This document shows positions 14,922 to 23,616 of a DNA stretch of 38,596 nt, piece by piece (the first letter of the stretch is position 1; every line of letters starts with the position of its first letter). The DNA comes from JBEEOW01 sp041191405 (GTDB lineage Bacteria > Bacteroidota > Bacteroidia > Cytophagales > UBA9547). The stretch spans positions 1-38,596 of the forward strand of contig JBEEOW010000033.1 in the NCBI GenBank assembly GCA_041191405.1. Direction: 5' to 3'. The translations under genes and the position numbers were made by a program. A model generated the notes under the pieces. It searched no databases. It saw only the letters and a program-made list of their open reading frames with translations, and had not been told where the DNA came from.

Positions 14922-15503
14922 CTAAACTCCCCTCAAAAACTCCATCAGCTGAGCTACAGCTTTACCTCTGTGTGAAATTTGGTTTTTTTCAGCTAAATCC
15001 ATTTCTGCAAATGTGATGCTGTAACCTGTAGGTTCAAAAATTGGGTCATAACCAAAACCATCTTCGCCACTTCTTTCTGTACGGATACTACCTTCGCAAA
15101 TACCTTCAAAAGTGTGTTTTGCTCCTGTAGCATCAATGTAAGTAATTACTGTTTTGAATCGTGCTTTGCGATTTTGATGCGAAGCCATATTTTTCAATAA
15201 CAAATTCATGTTATTTTCAGCATTGTTATCTTCTCCTGCATAACGAGCTGAGTAAACTCCAGGTGCTCCATTTAATGATTCAACTTCTAAACCTGTATCA
15301 TCAGCAAAGCAAGCAATGCCAAACTTGTCAAATATATACTGTGCTTTTTGCAATGAATTTGCTTCGATGGTATTGCCAGTTTCTGGTAATTCGTCGTCAC
15401 ATTCTATGTCATTTAAGCTCAAAATTTCAAATTTGTGCTTTAATTGAGCACTTATTTCTTTAAGCTTGTTTTTATTGTTGGTAGCAAAGCAGATTTTTTG
15501 CAT
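14922..15503 (-). CDS. rdgB: XTP/dITP diphosphatase (RdgB/HAM1 family)
   Basis: Cytoplasmic pyrophosphatase that removes non-canonical purine triphosphates (dITP, XTP) before they enter nucleic acid. The 193 residues from MQKICFATNNKNKLKEI are full length; FATNNKNKLKEI is the N-terminal triphosphate loop. DDTGLEVESLNGAPGVYSARY with the following DNNAENNMNLLL, then GEDGFGYDPIFEP and ISHRGKA, complete the site. An in-frame ATG 72 nt further upstream would add 24 residues (ISO-like hydrophobic stretch FIFIIVNL) that family members lack and would overlap the divergent epimerase gene, so I use the ATG at 15503. It is alone on its strand between a terminator and a divergent gene. Confidence 0.93.
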   Translation of the reverse strand: MQKICFATNNKNKLKEISAQLKHKFEILSLNDIECDDELPETGNTIEANSLQKAQYIFDKFGIACFADDTGLEVESLNGAPGVYSARYAGEDNNAENNMNLLLKNMASHQNRKARFKTVITYIDATGAKHTFEGICEGSIRTERSGEDGFGYDPIFEPTGYSITFAEMDLAEKNQISHRGKAVAQLMEFLRGV

Positions 15504-15545
15504 AATTGTATTCTCAAATTTTAGATTCACAATAATAAAGATAAA

Positions 15546-16415
15546 ATGTTTACAATTGCTAACGAATTTCTTCAAATTAAAATAAAATCTAAAGGTGCTG
15601 AACTGAGTTCAATTCAAAAAGCTGGTTTAGAATATTTATGGCAAGCCGATGCTAGTGTTTGGGGGCGACATGCGCCAGTGCTTTTCCCAATTGTTGGTAA
15701 AGTGGTTGATAACACTTACAAACACATCGGAAAATCATTCACACTTACGCAACATGGATTTGCTCGTGATGCAGAGTTTGAATTGGTGTCGCAAACAACT
15801 GATTCATGTAGGTTTGTACTAAGAAGTTCAGAAGCAAGTTTGGAAAAATATCCCTTCAAATTTTCGTTTTATATTGATTACAAACTTGAAAACAGCGTTG
15901 TAAAAGTTAGCTTTGAAGTAGTAAACGAAGGCGATGAAACCATGTATTTTCAATTGGGTGGTCACCCTGCGTTTAATACACCTTTACAACAAGGCGAACT
16001 TTTTGAAGAATATGAAGTAGTATTTCCTGAAAATGAGTTGTTAAATACTTGGTTAATTAATCTTGATAAAGGTTTAATTAAACATGAGCAAGAACAAGTA
16101 ATTCATCATGGAGGAAAAATTAGTTTGAACAAATATGTGTTTGATAAAGATGCGTTGATTTTCAAACAATTCCATTCACGTAGAGTAAGTTTATTACATC
16201 AAAAAACACAAAAAGGAGTACAAATGTACCTTGGCACTTTCCCATATTTAGGAATTTGGGCACCCAAAGGAGCTGAAAAATTTGTTTGTTTAGAGCCTTG
16301 GCAAGGACATTCGGATTTTGAAGATTTCACAGGAGAGCTTAAAAATAAGGAAGGTATCATCTCTTTAGAGAAAAACCAGCACTATAATGCTTGGTATGCC
16401 GTTGAAATTTTATAA
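15546..16415 (+). CDS. Aldose 1-epimerase family protein
   Basis: 289 residues, cytoplasmic, galactose-mutarotase fold. SKGAELSSIQ and LEYLWQADASVWGRHAPVLFPIVG at the N-terminus, QHGFARDAEF with the conserved histidine and arginine, QLGGHPAFN and the C-terminal APKGAEKFVCLEPWQGHSD match the YeaD/LacX-like branch, which acts on hexose or hexose-6-phosphate anomers. The exact sugar cannot be read from sequence. The ATG at 15546 is 42 bp from the rdgB ATG, so the two genes share a short divergent regulatory region in which I do not see clear -33/-7 boxes. Confidence 0.88.
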   Translation: MFTIANEFLQIKIKSKGAELSSIQKAGLEYLWQADASVWGRHAPVLFPIVGKVVDNTYKHIGKSFTLTQHGFARDAEFELVSQTTDSCRFVLRSSEASLEKYPFKFSFYIDYKLENSVVKVSFEVVNEGDETMYFQLGGHPAFNTPLQQGELFEEYEVVFPENELLNTWLINLDKGLIKHEQEQVIHHGGKISLNKYVFDKDALIFKQFHSRRVSLLHQKTQKGVQMYLGTFPYLGIWAPKGAEKFVCLEPWQGHSDFEDFTGELKNKEGIISLEKNQHYNAWYAVEIL

Positions 16416-16573
16416 TTTGCAGGCATAAATAATAACCTTTTTGGCATGATTTTGCGTAGAAGGAGAACTATTGAGTAGTTAATAATACATCGTTTGTATT
16501 TGTATTTATTATTAATTATTTGAAATCAATCATTTAAAGATTTTTAATTACCATAATTTAAATTATTATTGAT

Positions 16574-16873
16574 ATGGATATTGCAGCTAACCAAGTAAAA
16601 ATGATTGCTAAAGAAGATTTAGCAGGGTTTAAGTTTAGCAAAGAAGACGTACTAAAAGATGAAGTGGACAAACGTAAATTACGTGCTGTTTACCTAAGAA
16701 AAGCCGAAGCTTTAGGTAATGCTTACAAAGGAAAAGTGAAGTTAACTTTTGTTGCTGCTGATAACCAACTCTATGCTGTAGAAACTACCGTTTGGGCTGC
16801 AAGCGATGATTATGTTTCGTTAAAAGCATCTGTTAATATACCAGTAAGTAGTATTCTAGAAATAGAGTTTTAA
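16574..16873 (+). CDS. Conserved-looking hypothetical protein, 99 residues
   Basis: 99 residues, soluble, no cysteine. An N-terminal helical half (KMIAKEDLAGFKFSKEDVLKDEVDKRKLRAVYLRKAEALGN) is followed by three or four beta strands (KGKVKLTFVAADNQLYAVETTVWAA, YVSLKASVNIPVSSILEIEF). I recognise no named domain; the strand half could be a small RNA/nucleotide-binding or PH-like barrel, which is only a guess. It stands 158 bp after the epimerase gene and is followed by its own terminator, so it appears monocistronic. Balanced composition and a normal start ATG at 16574 support a real gene. Confidence 0.75.
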   Translation: MDIAANQVKMIAKEDLAGFKFSKEDVLKDEVDKRKLRAVYLRKAEALGNAYKGKVKLTFVAADNQLYAVETTVWAASDDYVSLKASVNIPVSSILEIEF

Positions 16874-16901
16874 TATATTATCATAGAAAATATATATTCA
16901 A

Positions 16902-16937
16902 AACCTCATCAATTTGTTTTGGTGAGGTTTTTTTGTC
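16902..16937 (+). terminator. Intrinsic terminator after the 99-residue gene
   Basis: AACCTCATCA / TGGTGAGGTT stem (one G-T pair) followed by TTTTTT, 29 nt after the stop codon. Confidence 0.8.
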
Positions 16938-16975
16938 TCTTTTGGTAATTGTATACATTAATCAAAAGTAATTTG

Positions 16976-17012
16976 AACGAAGTCGAAAGTGTTTTAATTT
17001 TTCAACTTCGTT
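16976..17012. repeat. Second hairpin in the convergent gap before pruA
   Basis: Inverted repeat AACGAAGTCGAAA (16976-16988) / TTTCAACTTCGTT (17000-17012), one mismatch, 24 nt beyond the pruA stop. It may help terminate pruA; the plus strand carries the better T run. Confidence 0.5.
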
Positions 17013-17036
17013 TTTATTGATAGTTTTATATAACTA

Positions 17037-18638
17037 TTACCCCAAAAATGGATATTTATAATCTCTAGGAGTTACAAATGTTTCTTTAACAGTTCTGGTA
17101 TTTACCCAACGCAATAAATTTAGCATTGAACCTGATTTATCATTTGTGCCCGACATACGAGCACCGCCAAATGGTTGCTGCCCCACTACTGCGCCCGTTG
17201 GTTTGTCATTGATATAAAAATTACCTGCTGCATTTACTAACCTTTTATTAGCCAATGAAATAGCATATCTGTCATTTGCCAAAATACAGCCTGTTAAAGC
17301 ATAGGCAGAGGTTTGGTCAATTAATGAAAGTACATCTTCAAAATATTCATCTGAATAAACATACACCGTTAAAACAGGTCCAAACAATTCTTCTTGCATG
17401 GTTTCGTACATTGGATCAATGGCATGAATTACAGTTGGTTCTATAAAATATCCTTTTGATTTATCATAGTTTCCTCCTGCAATTATCGAAGCTAAATTTG
17501 AGTCTTTTACCCTATCAATGTAAGCTGTAATTCTATCAAACGCTTTTTCGTCAATAACCGCATTTACAAAATTACTGAAATCAGTAACCTCGCCCATTTT
17601 AATTTGAGCCAATGTGCTAAGTAATTGTTCTTTAATTTGTTGCCACAACGATGCCGGTAAATATGCCCTACTTGCAGCTGAACATTTTTGACCCTGATAT
17701 TCAAATGCACCTCTTACTAAGGCAGTTACTACTTCACTTACATTTGCCGAACCATGCGCCAATACAAAATCTTTACCGCCTGTTTCACCAACAATTCTTG
17801 GGAAATTTTTATAGATATCAATATTGCTAGCTATTTTTTGCCATAAATGTTTGAACACTTTGGTGCTACCTGTAAAATGTAAACCCGAAAATTCAGGATG
17901 AGCTAAAGCGATTTCGCTTACTGTTGGTCCGTCAGCAATAACCATATTAATAACACCAGCTGGTAAACCCGCTTCAATCAATAATTCCATCACTATTGAA
18001 GCCGACAATAATTGTGTTTCGGAAGGTTTCCACACAACAACATTGCCCAACATGGCTGGAGCCGCAGGTAAATTACCTGCTATAGCTGTAAAATTAAATG
18101 GAGTAATTGCTAATACAAATCCTTCTAACGGACGATAATCCATTGAATTGAGCATATTTGCACCTGATATTGGCTGAATCAATTCCATTTCACGCATGAA
18201 ATGTACATTGAATCTAAAAAAATCAACTAATTCGCAAGCAGCATCAATTTCGGCTTGGTATGCATTTTTCGACTGCCCCAACATGGTTGCAGCATTCAAT
18301 TTCATTCTGTACGGACCAGCAGCTAAATCAGCAGCTTTTAAAAATATTCGAGCTCTTTCGTCAGTACTTAAACTTCTCCACAATTCCCTTGCATTTAATG
18401 CCGAACGTATTGCCAAATGAACTTCATCTTCAGTACCAATGTGGTATTGTGCTAACACCGTTTCATGTTTATCTGGGCGAACAACTTTACCTAAAACCTC
18501 CGTTTCAATAGGCTCATTTCCAATATACATCGGAATGTTTTTGACAGTATTCAAACAATCAGCCAAAGCATTTTCTAATGCTAATCTTTCTTTTGACTGT
18601 GGTGCATAATTTAATACAGGTTCATTGATAGGTAACAT
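17037..18638 (-). CDS. pruA: L-glutamate gamma-semialdehyde dehydrogenase
   Basis: Oxidises glutamate-5-semialdehyde (delta-1-pyrroline-5-carboxylate) to glutamate with NAD+, the second step of proline degradation. 533 residues. ALDH motifs: AITPFNFTAIAGNLPAAP, VVWKPSETQ (NAD site), GLHFTGSTKVF, VGETGGKDF with the catalytic glutamate, YQGQKCSAASRAYLP with the catalytic cysteine, and EELFGPVLTVYVY. The GGKD and QKCSA context is that of the stand-alone P5CDH group rather than the C-terminus of a PutA fusion. No proline dehydrogenase gene is in the window. It follows the rhomboid genes on the same strand after an 80-bp gap and may be transcribed with them or from its own promoter. Confidence 0.94.
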   Translation of the reverse strand: MLPINEPVLNYAPQSKERLALENALADCLNTVKNIPMYIGNEPIETEVLGKVVRPDKHETVLAQYHIGTEDEVHLAIRSALNARELWRSLSTDERARIFLKAADLAAGPYRMKLNAATMLGQSKNAYQAEIDAACELVDFFRFNVHFMREMELIQPISGANMLNSMDYRPLEGFVLAITPFNFTAIAGNLPAAPAMLGNVVVWKPSETQLLSASIVMELLIEAGLPAGVINMVIADGPTVSEIALAHPEFSGLHFTGSTKVFKHLWQKIASNIDIYKNFPRIVGETGGKDFVLAHGSANVSEVVTALVRGAFEYQGQKCSAASRAYLPASLWQQIKEQLLSTLAQIKMGEVTDFSNFVNAVIDEKAFDRITAYIDRVKDSNLASIIAGGNYDKSKGYFIEPTVIHAIDPMYETMQEELFGPVLTVYVYSDEYFEDVLSLIDQTSAYALTGCILANDRYAISLANKRLVNAAGNFYINDKPTGAVVGQQPFGGARMSGTNDKSGSMLNLLRWVNTRTVKETFVTPRDYKYPFLG

Positions 18639-18718
18639 ATAGCTTTAGATTTATGTGAATTTTATAAATACTTATTAAATGGTATTTATTGAAGGAATAT
18701 GCAAAAGTGATTTCAATA

Positions 18719-19609
18719 TTATTTTTGACTGGCTTCAAATAAGCGTTGTTTCTCTTCTTTTGTTAAAGATTCGTAACCTGATTTTGAAATTTTATCTAAA
18801 ATATCATCAACATCAACCAAAGATGAACTTGGATTAGAGGTATTTGACTGTGATTTATATTCGTTATTGCGATAGGTTACTCTTAATTTTGGTTTTGGTG
18901 AAAACAATTTTGATATAAAACCTACAACCGCATAAACTGGTTTTCCTAAATCGTTCCCTTTTCGTAATTGGGTTATAAATAAATATCCTAACAAACCACC
19001 TCCAAGATGCGCTAAATTACCTCCAGCGTTTAACCCTACTGTTGATATAAAACTTAAAACAAGATAAAATGCAGCTATATATTTAATTTTTATTTGTCCA
19101 ATAAACATAAAGTTAAACGAATAGTCGGGAAGTAATGTGGCTGCCGCCATAACAATAGCAAATACCGACGCCGATGCTCCTAATAATATTGAATATGAAG
19201 CTTTTGGAACAAAATAAGGTATCAGATTATAACAAAGTACATAAAATGCTCCTCCAAATAATGCTCCAAGGATATATATTGATAGTACTCTGTTACTTCC
19301 TAAATATTCATTTACCAATTTACCGAATGAGTATAGAAATAGCATATTGAATAGAAGATGGAAAATATCTTCATGAAAAAATGCATAAGTAAAATATGTC
19401 CAAGGTTTATATAATGTATCAAGCCAAAATGCAGGTAATGCAATTTGAAATGCTATGAAAGAATAAATATTTTCAAAGGAACTAATTGTTAAAATTACCT
19501 TTGCTACAGCTAGCACCAAAAATACAGCTACATTCAAAATTATTAATTTGACAAGTGTATTGTTTGGTCTATTTAACTGTTCTTTTATTTCTTCAATGAT
19601 AGTTGCCAT
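18719..19609 (-). CDS. Rhomboid family intramembrane serine protease (second of a pair)
   Basis: 296 residues, six or so membrane helices. Active-site serine in LLGASASVF (Ser146; GASAS instead of the usual GASGA) and histidine in LAHLGGGLLGYL (His201). FHEDIFHLLFNMLFLYSFG carries the HxxxN of the second helix. The soluble C-terminal tail of about 75 residues (KPKLRVTYRNNEYKSQSN... to EEKQRLFEASQK) ends in a charged helix like those that close bacterial rhomboids of this branch. It lies 62 bp downstream of another rhomboid gene, which follows mutL. I recall this mutL-rhomboid-rhomboid order as common in Bacteroidota. Substrates are unknown. Confidence 0.92.
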   Translation of the reverse strand: MATIIEEIKEQLNRPNNTLVKLIILNVAVFLVLAVAKVILTISSFENIYSFIAFQIALPAFWLDTLYKPWTYFTYAFFHEDIFHLLFNMLFLYSFGKLVNEYLGSNRVLSIYILGALFGGAFYVLCYNLIPYFVPKASYSILLGASASVFAIVMAAATLLPDYSFNFMFIGQIKIKYIAAFYLVLSFISTVGLNAGGNLAHLGGGLLGYLFITQLRKGNDLGKPVYAVVGFISKLFSPKPKLRVTYRNNEYKSQSNTSNPSSSLVDVDDILDKISKSGYESLTKEEKQRLFEASQK

Positions 19610-19671
19610 ATTGAGTAATCAGTTTTCAGTAATCAGTTCTTGATATTAATAAATATAAATATTTTCTTTTA

Positions 19672-20472
19672 TTAATAATTCCTTAAGCCTCTTTTTTGGA
19701 ATAATAGCAATAGTATTAATCCGAATAACAAACCACCAAGGTGACCATAATGTGAAATTGGGTCCCCAGGTATTTTATAAACGCCTAAAAATAACTCTAT
19801 TGCACCATAAATGATTACACTATACTGTGCTTCTATTGGTGGAAATAGTAAAAATTGTAATTTTTGTTTAGGAAAAATGTATCCAAAAGCTACTAATAAA
19901 CCAAAAATTGCCCCTGATGCTCCAATCATAACGCCTAATTTACTATGCTCTACTGCACCATTAACAAAATCAATACTACTTTTAACTGTTTCTTGGTTAT
20001 GTTCGTTTTTTTCAAAGAACTCTAAATATTCTAAGTTTTCAGCATACACTTCTTTGGTATGTTCTTTCATAAAACGAGCTAAATCCAAAGCATTTGGGTT
20101 AGCAATGTATGTTTTGGCTTCTGATTGTAATTTATAGGTTTCATAACCATCTATACCAGAACACAATAATCCGCCACCGAGTGCACAAATTAAATAGTAT
20201 ATCAAGAATTTTTTTCCTCCAGCAAAGGTTTCAAGTATTGGTCCAAATGATACTAAGGCAAACATATTACTTGCAATATGAAATAATGAACCATGTAAAA
20301 ACGCATGAGTAATTAATTGAAAAATCATAAAATTTTCGCTAAATGGATTATATAAAGCAAAAGTATTGAACAAAGTTACGTTATAATTGCTTGATACCTG
20401 CCCAATTAAAAACAAAGCAACATTGATTATTAAAAGGTTTTTTACTACTGGTGTTAGGTGTATTTTGTTCAT
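19672..20472 (-). CDS. Rhomboid family intramembrane serine protease (first of a pair)
   Basis: 266 residues. Serine in MIGASGAIFGLL (Ser186) and histidine in SHYGHLGGLLFGL (His244); HAFLHGSLFHIASNM supplies the second-helix motif. Between two membrane helices (about residues 108-178) sits an extended hydrophilic insert (SEAKTYIANPNALDLARFMKEHTKEVYAENLEYLEFFEKNEHNQ), probably a periplasmic lid or substrate-recognition loop; the sister gene lacks it. The N-terminus is short and the C-terminus has no soluble tail, so the two rhomboids differ in both accessory parts and are unlikely to be redundant. Start ATG at 20472, 94 bp after mutL. Confidence 0.92.
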   Translation of the reverse strand: MNKIHLTPVVKNLLIINVALFLIGQVSSNYNVTLFNTFALYNPFSENFMIFQLITHAFLHGSLFHIASNMFALVSFGPILETFAGGKKFLIYYLICALGGGLLCSGIDGYETYKLQSEAKTYIANPNALDLARFMKEHTKEVYAENLEYLEFFEKNEHNQETVKSSIDFVNGAVEHSKLGVMIGASGAIFGLLVAFGYIFPKQKLQFLLFPPIEAQYSVIIYGAIELFLGVYKIPGDPISHYGHLGGLLFGLILLLLFQKRGLRNY

Positions 20473-20566
20473 TTTTATGAGATTATCTTAATTGAACCAA
20501 CTGAGGAAAGCTAGTTATAATTTTCTTAATACTTTGTATCTAATACCTTTAACTCAGTACTATTTA

Positions 20567-22483
20567 TCAATGAAATAATGAGCCAATTTTATCTAAACCT
20601 AAAATTACAAAGGTTAAGTTTCCGCTTGGTGCATAGGTTGGACTTTTACAGGCAAACAGTTGGTCAATCAATGAACTGATTTCAGATTGGTGTAAATGTG
20701 TACCATGTTTTATGCTGGCTCTTTTTGCCATAGACCTTGCAAGGTTTTCTTTGGTGTCAATACGAAGCTCGCTTTTATTACGTTTATATTGTTCCAGTAA
20801 ACCTTCTAATAATTCTTTTTCGGTACCGGCTTTGGCATCAATGGGTATTCCGTTTATTGCACAGGTATTGTTTGAAAAAAAGCCAATTGAAAACCCTAAT
20901 GCTGAAATTTCGTGTTCAATTTCTTTCAGTATTTCATAATCCATGGTTGATAATGATATGGTACTTGGAAAGAGTGATTGTTGCGAAATACCTTTGCTTT
21001 GGTCTAATTGAGCTAAATATTTTTCGTACATAATGCGTTCATGTGCAGCTTGTTGGTCAATTAGCATCATGCCCGATTTTACCTGTGTTAATATATATCG
21101 CTGATGTAGTTGAAATGTTAATGCCGAATTATCTGGTTTTTCACTAAAAGTATCAACTACGGGTTTGTTCATTGCACTTTCAAAAGTAATTGGCAATGTT
21201 TCTTGGGGTAAAGTAAACATTGGTTCGGTATTGGAATTCAATACTTCTTCTTCATAAAGTGGTTGGGTGTCACGCTCAAAGGCATCAATATCATGCCCTA
21301 TGCCGTAAAGTTTTTCCCAATTTTTTTTATTTGATATATTTTGTGGACTTACGTTCATCGATGAACTGTAAGTTTTTGGTGCATTAGATGTAAAATCTCC
21401 ACTAGGATTGCTAGTATGATGGTTACTAGCAGCTGTCATACTTCTATGCGATATTAAATTGGCATCTATATCAAAATCAATATTTGGTATTAAAAAATGT
21501 TGACCCAAGCCTTTTTTTACGGATGCTTTGAGGATGCCATAAATTGAACGTTCATCTTCAAACTTAACTTCGGTTTTGGTTGGATGTACATTGATATCAA
21601 TTTTGGATGGATCCATCTCTAAAAACAATACATAAAATGCATGGTTTTCAGCGGGTAATAATGCTTCATAAGATTCTTGCACTGCGTGATGCAGGTAATG
21701 ATGCTTAATGAATCGGTTATTTAAGAAAAAGAATTGTTCACCACGTTTTTTGCGAGATAAATCAGGAGTTCCTAAATAACCATAAACATTCAGGTAATCA
21801 GTATTTTCCTTTAGAGGAATTAGTTTTTCCTTGTATGAATTTCCCCATAAACCTACAATACGTTGTGCTAATTTACCTGAAGGTAAATTGTACAATTCGC
21901 TATCATTGTGGGTAAATATAAAATGTACTTGTGAAAACGACAATGCTACACGTATAAACTCATCAATGATATGGGAAAGTTCTATTGCATTGGATTTTAA
22001 GAAATTACGTCGGGCAGGAACATTGAAAAATAGGTTTTTAACAGCTACCGTTGTACCTACATTAACAGCAATTGGTTCATTTGTTTTGATATCCGAACCT
22101 TCGATACGAAGTAAGGTTCCTAGTTCGTCATCGTGACGGCGGGTTTTGAGTTCAACTTGCGCCACAGCGGCAATGGATGCCATTGCCTCACCACGGAAAC
22201 CCATGGTTCGGATACGAAATAAATCGTCGGTACAGGTGATTTTTGAGGTAGCGTGTCGCTCAAAACACATACGAGCATCGTTGCTAGTCATACCCGAACC
22301 ATTGTCTGTAACCTGAATTAATACTTTGCCCGATTCCTTTACAATCAAGTGAATCTTAGTAGCTTTAGCATCAATAGCGTTTTCGAGCAGCTCCTTCACT
22401 ACCGAAGCAGGACGTTGTACTACCTCGCCAGCGGCTATTTGATTTGCTAATGAATCAGGAAGTAAGTTTATTATATCAGACAC
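20567..22483 (-). CDS. mutL: DNA mismatch repair protein MutL
   Basis: 638 residues, GTG start at 22483. The N-terminal GHKL ATPase has all motifs: ENAIDAKATKIHL, DNGSGM, TMGFRGEAMASIAAV, then the transducer segment with NVHPTKTEVKF near 300. A low-complexity linker of about 110 residues joins the C-terminal dimerisation domain (from about 455). In the C-terminal domain DQQAAHERIMYE stands where endonuclease-type MutL has DQHAxxExxxxE. The region that would hold CPHGRP reads SPTYAPSGN. So the metal site of nicking MutLs looks absent or altered; I have the impression that several Bacteroidota MutLs share the second change. First gene of the mutL-rhomboid-rhomboid run. Confidence 0.95.
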   Translation of the reverse strand: MSDIINLLPDSLANQIAAGEVVQRPASVVKELLENAIDAKATKIHLIVKESGKVLIQVTDNGSGMTSNDARMCFERHATSKITCTDDLFRIRTMGFRGEAMASIAAVAQVELKTRRHDDELGTLLRIEGSDIKTNEPIAVNVGTTVAVKNLFFNVPARRNFLKSNAIELSHIIDEFIRVALSFSQVHFIFTHNDSELYNLPSGKLAQRIVGLWGNSYKEKLIPLKENTDYLNVYGYLGTPDLSRKKRGEQFFFLNNRFIKHHYLHHAVQESYEALLPAENHAFYVLFLEMDPSKIDINVHPTKTEVKFEDERSIYGILKASVKKGLGQHFLIPNIDFDIDANLISHRSMTAASNHHTSNPSGDFTSNAPKTYSSSMNVSPQNISNKKNWEKLYGIGHDIDAFERDTQPLYEEEVLNSNTEPMFTLPQETLPITFESAMNKPVVDTFSEKPDNSALTFQLHQRYILTQVKSGMMLIDQQAAHERIMYEKYLAQLDQSKGISQQSLFPSTISLSTMDYEILKEIEHEISALGFSIGFFSNNTCAINGIPIDAKAGTEKELLEGLLEQYKRNKSELRIDTKENLARSMAKRASIKHGTHLHQSEISSLIDQLFACKSPTYAPSGNLTFVILGLDKIGSLFH

Positions 22484-22560
22484 TACAAATAATGATTATT
22501 TACTTGTAAAAATACATTATTTATAGGAATTGAGTTAAAAATTTTTGTTTTTATTGTTGA

Positions 22561-22655
22561 GGTTGTCTGAACCATGATTTTTAGGATTAGCGTGATTATT
22601 GTGATTTTTGATTGTTTGATAGTCTGAATTAAGATTTGTAAGATTTTAGGATTAA
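22561..22655. repeat. Degenerate two-unit intergenic repeat
   Basis: Two related units, GTCTGAACCATGATTTTTAG at 22565 and GTCTGAATTAAGATTTGTAA at 22622, each ending in TTAGGATTA. This sequence style (TGTCTGAACCATGATTT...AGGATT) is one I associate with widely scattered Bacteroidota intergenic repeats. It is the first part of the 352-bp gene-free gap 22484-22835. Confidence 0.5.
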
Positions 22656-22657
22656 AT

Positions 22658-22690
22658 ACGTTGTAAACGGTCTACGACCGTTGACAACGT
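22658..22690. repeat. Dispersed hairpin repeat, copy C
   Basis: ACGTTGTAAACGGTC, TAC, GACCGTTGACAACGT: a 15-bp hairpin with one mismatch, of the same family as the copies at 7428-7506 and 8439-8472. It follows the degenerate repeat directly. Confidence 0.75.
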
Positions 22691-22712
22691 GAAATACAAA
22701 ATGTTCTTTTTG

Positions 22713-22740
22713 CTGTCATTTCGAGGAACGAGAAATCTTA
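22713..22740. repeat. TGTCATTTCGAGGAACGAGAA-type repeat
   Basis: CTGTCATTTCGAGGAACGAG followed by AAATCTTA. This is a partial copy of the very widespread 'GTCATT.CGAGGAACGA..AATC' intergenic repeat known from many bacterial phyla. The rest of the gap up to 22835 shows nothing I can name. Confidence 0.55.
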
Positions 22741-22835
22741 TTTTGACTCAACAATAATTTTTTAATAAAAACAAAATATGAATGATTTGTTAAAATTAAA
22801 AAATATCAGCTAATTGAAATATTATTTTACAATCA

Positions 22836-23528
22836 ATGACTTACAAAATAAATATAGAAAAACCTTGTTCTGAAAATTGGAACGAAATGACAGCAAATGA
22901 ACAAGGAAGATTTTGTTTGAAATGTAATAAAACTGTACAGGATTTTTCAACTTTAACTGACAAAGAATTAATACAAATATTAAAAGATAGTAAAGGAGAA
23001 ATCTGTGCTAAAACTTCTATTAATCAATTAAATAGAGATATAATTTCGAGAGATAAATCAATAAATGTTTTTAGAAAATATTATAAAATTGTTGCAGGTG
23101 TATTTTTGATTAATATTCCGCAATTTGTTGTCGCACAAACGAATAAAGAAAAAGTAGAGGTTTCACCAATCGATACAAAAAATACAGATTCTACCCAAAA
23201 TACCGTTTTTGATAAACCAAGATTTATTAAAGGTACAATTTCGGATTCTGTTAATAATGAACCAATAATTGGTGCATTAATAAAATTTAATTCTAAAAAC
23301 TATTCTACAGATATAGAAGGAAAATTTAAATTAAAGTTAGATAAATTAGATTTAGACACTGCTTTTATTACAATATCCTACCCTGGATATAAAATGCAAA
23401 CTGTATTTTTGAAATCAATGAATCTAAATAATGTTGTTATTCGATTAGAAGAAATGTTTGATGAAACATTTATGATTGGTGCACTTGTAAATACAAAACC
23501 CAAAAAATGGTGGCAATTTTGGAAGTAA
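22836..23528 (+). CDS. Membrane-anchored protein with Cys-rich N-terminus and carboxypeptidase-regulatory-like domain
   Basis: 230 residues. Residues 1-60 have four cysteines (C11, C27, C30, C57; FCLKCNKTVQDFSTLTDKEL), a small zinc-finger-like domain facing the cytoplasm. One membrane helix (about 93-111, VAGVFLINIPQFVVAQ) follows, then a linker. The next part is a CarboxypepD_reg-like beta sandwich (about 141-203, IKGTISDSVNNEPIIGALIKF, then FKLKLDKLDLDTAFITISYPGYK) in the periplasm. It ends in KKWWQFWK. This layout recurs in Bacteroidota proteins of unknown function; a link between the envelope and a cytoplasmic partner is inference. It stands alone between a repeat-filled gap and convergent dedA. 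Confidence 0.8.
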   Translation: MTYKINIEKPCSENWNEMTANEQGRFCLKCNKTVQDFSTLTDKELIQILKDSKGEICAKTSINQLNRDIISRDKSINVFRKYYKIVAGVFLINIPQFVVAQTNKEKVEVSPIDTKNTDSTQNTVFDKPRFIKGTISDSVNNEPIIGALIKFNSKNYSTDIEGKFKLKLDKLDLDTAFITISYPGYKMQTVFLKSMNLNNVVIRLEEMFDETFMIGALVNTKPKKWWQFWK

Positions 23529-23616
23529 GTTTATTTTAGATGAAAGAATGTGAACTATTGAACTCTTTACCAAAATGAAAATAAAGAATTTGAAATGTTT
23601 ACCAGTTTAATTTAAA

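Noticed and set aside
15504..15575. 24-residue N-terminal extension of the XTP/dITP diphosphatase
   Set aside because: The family starts with the FATNN.KL loop close to the N-terminus, and the extension would overlap the divergent epimerase gene.
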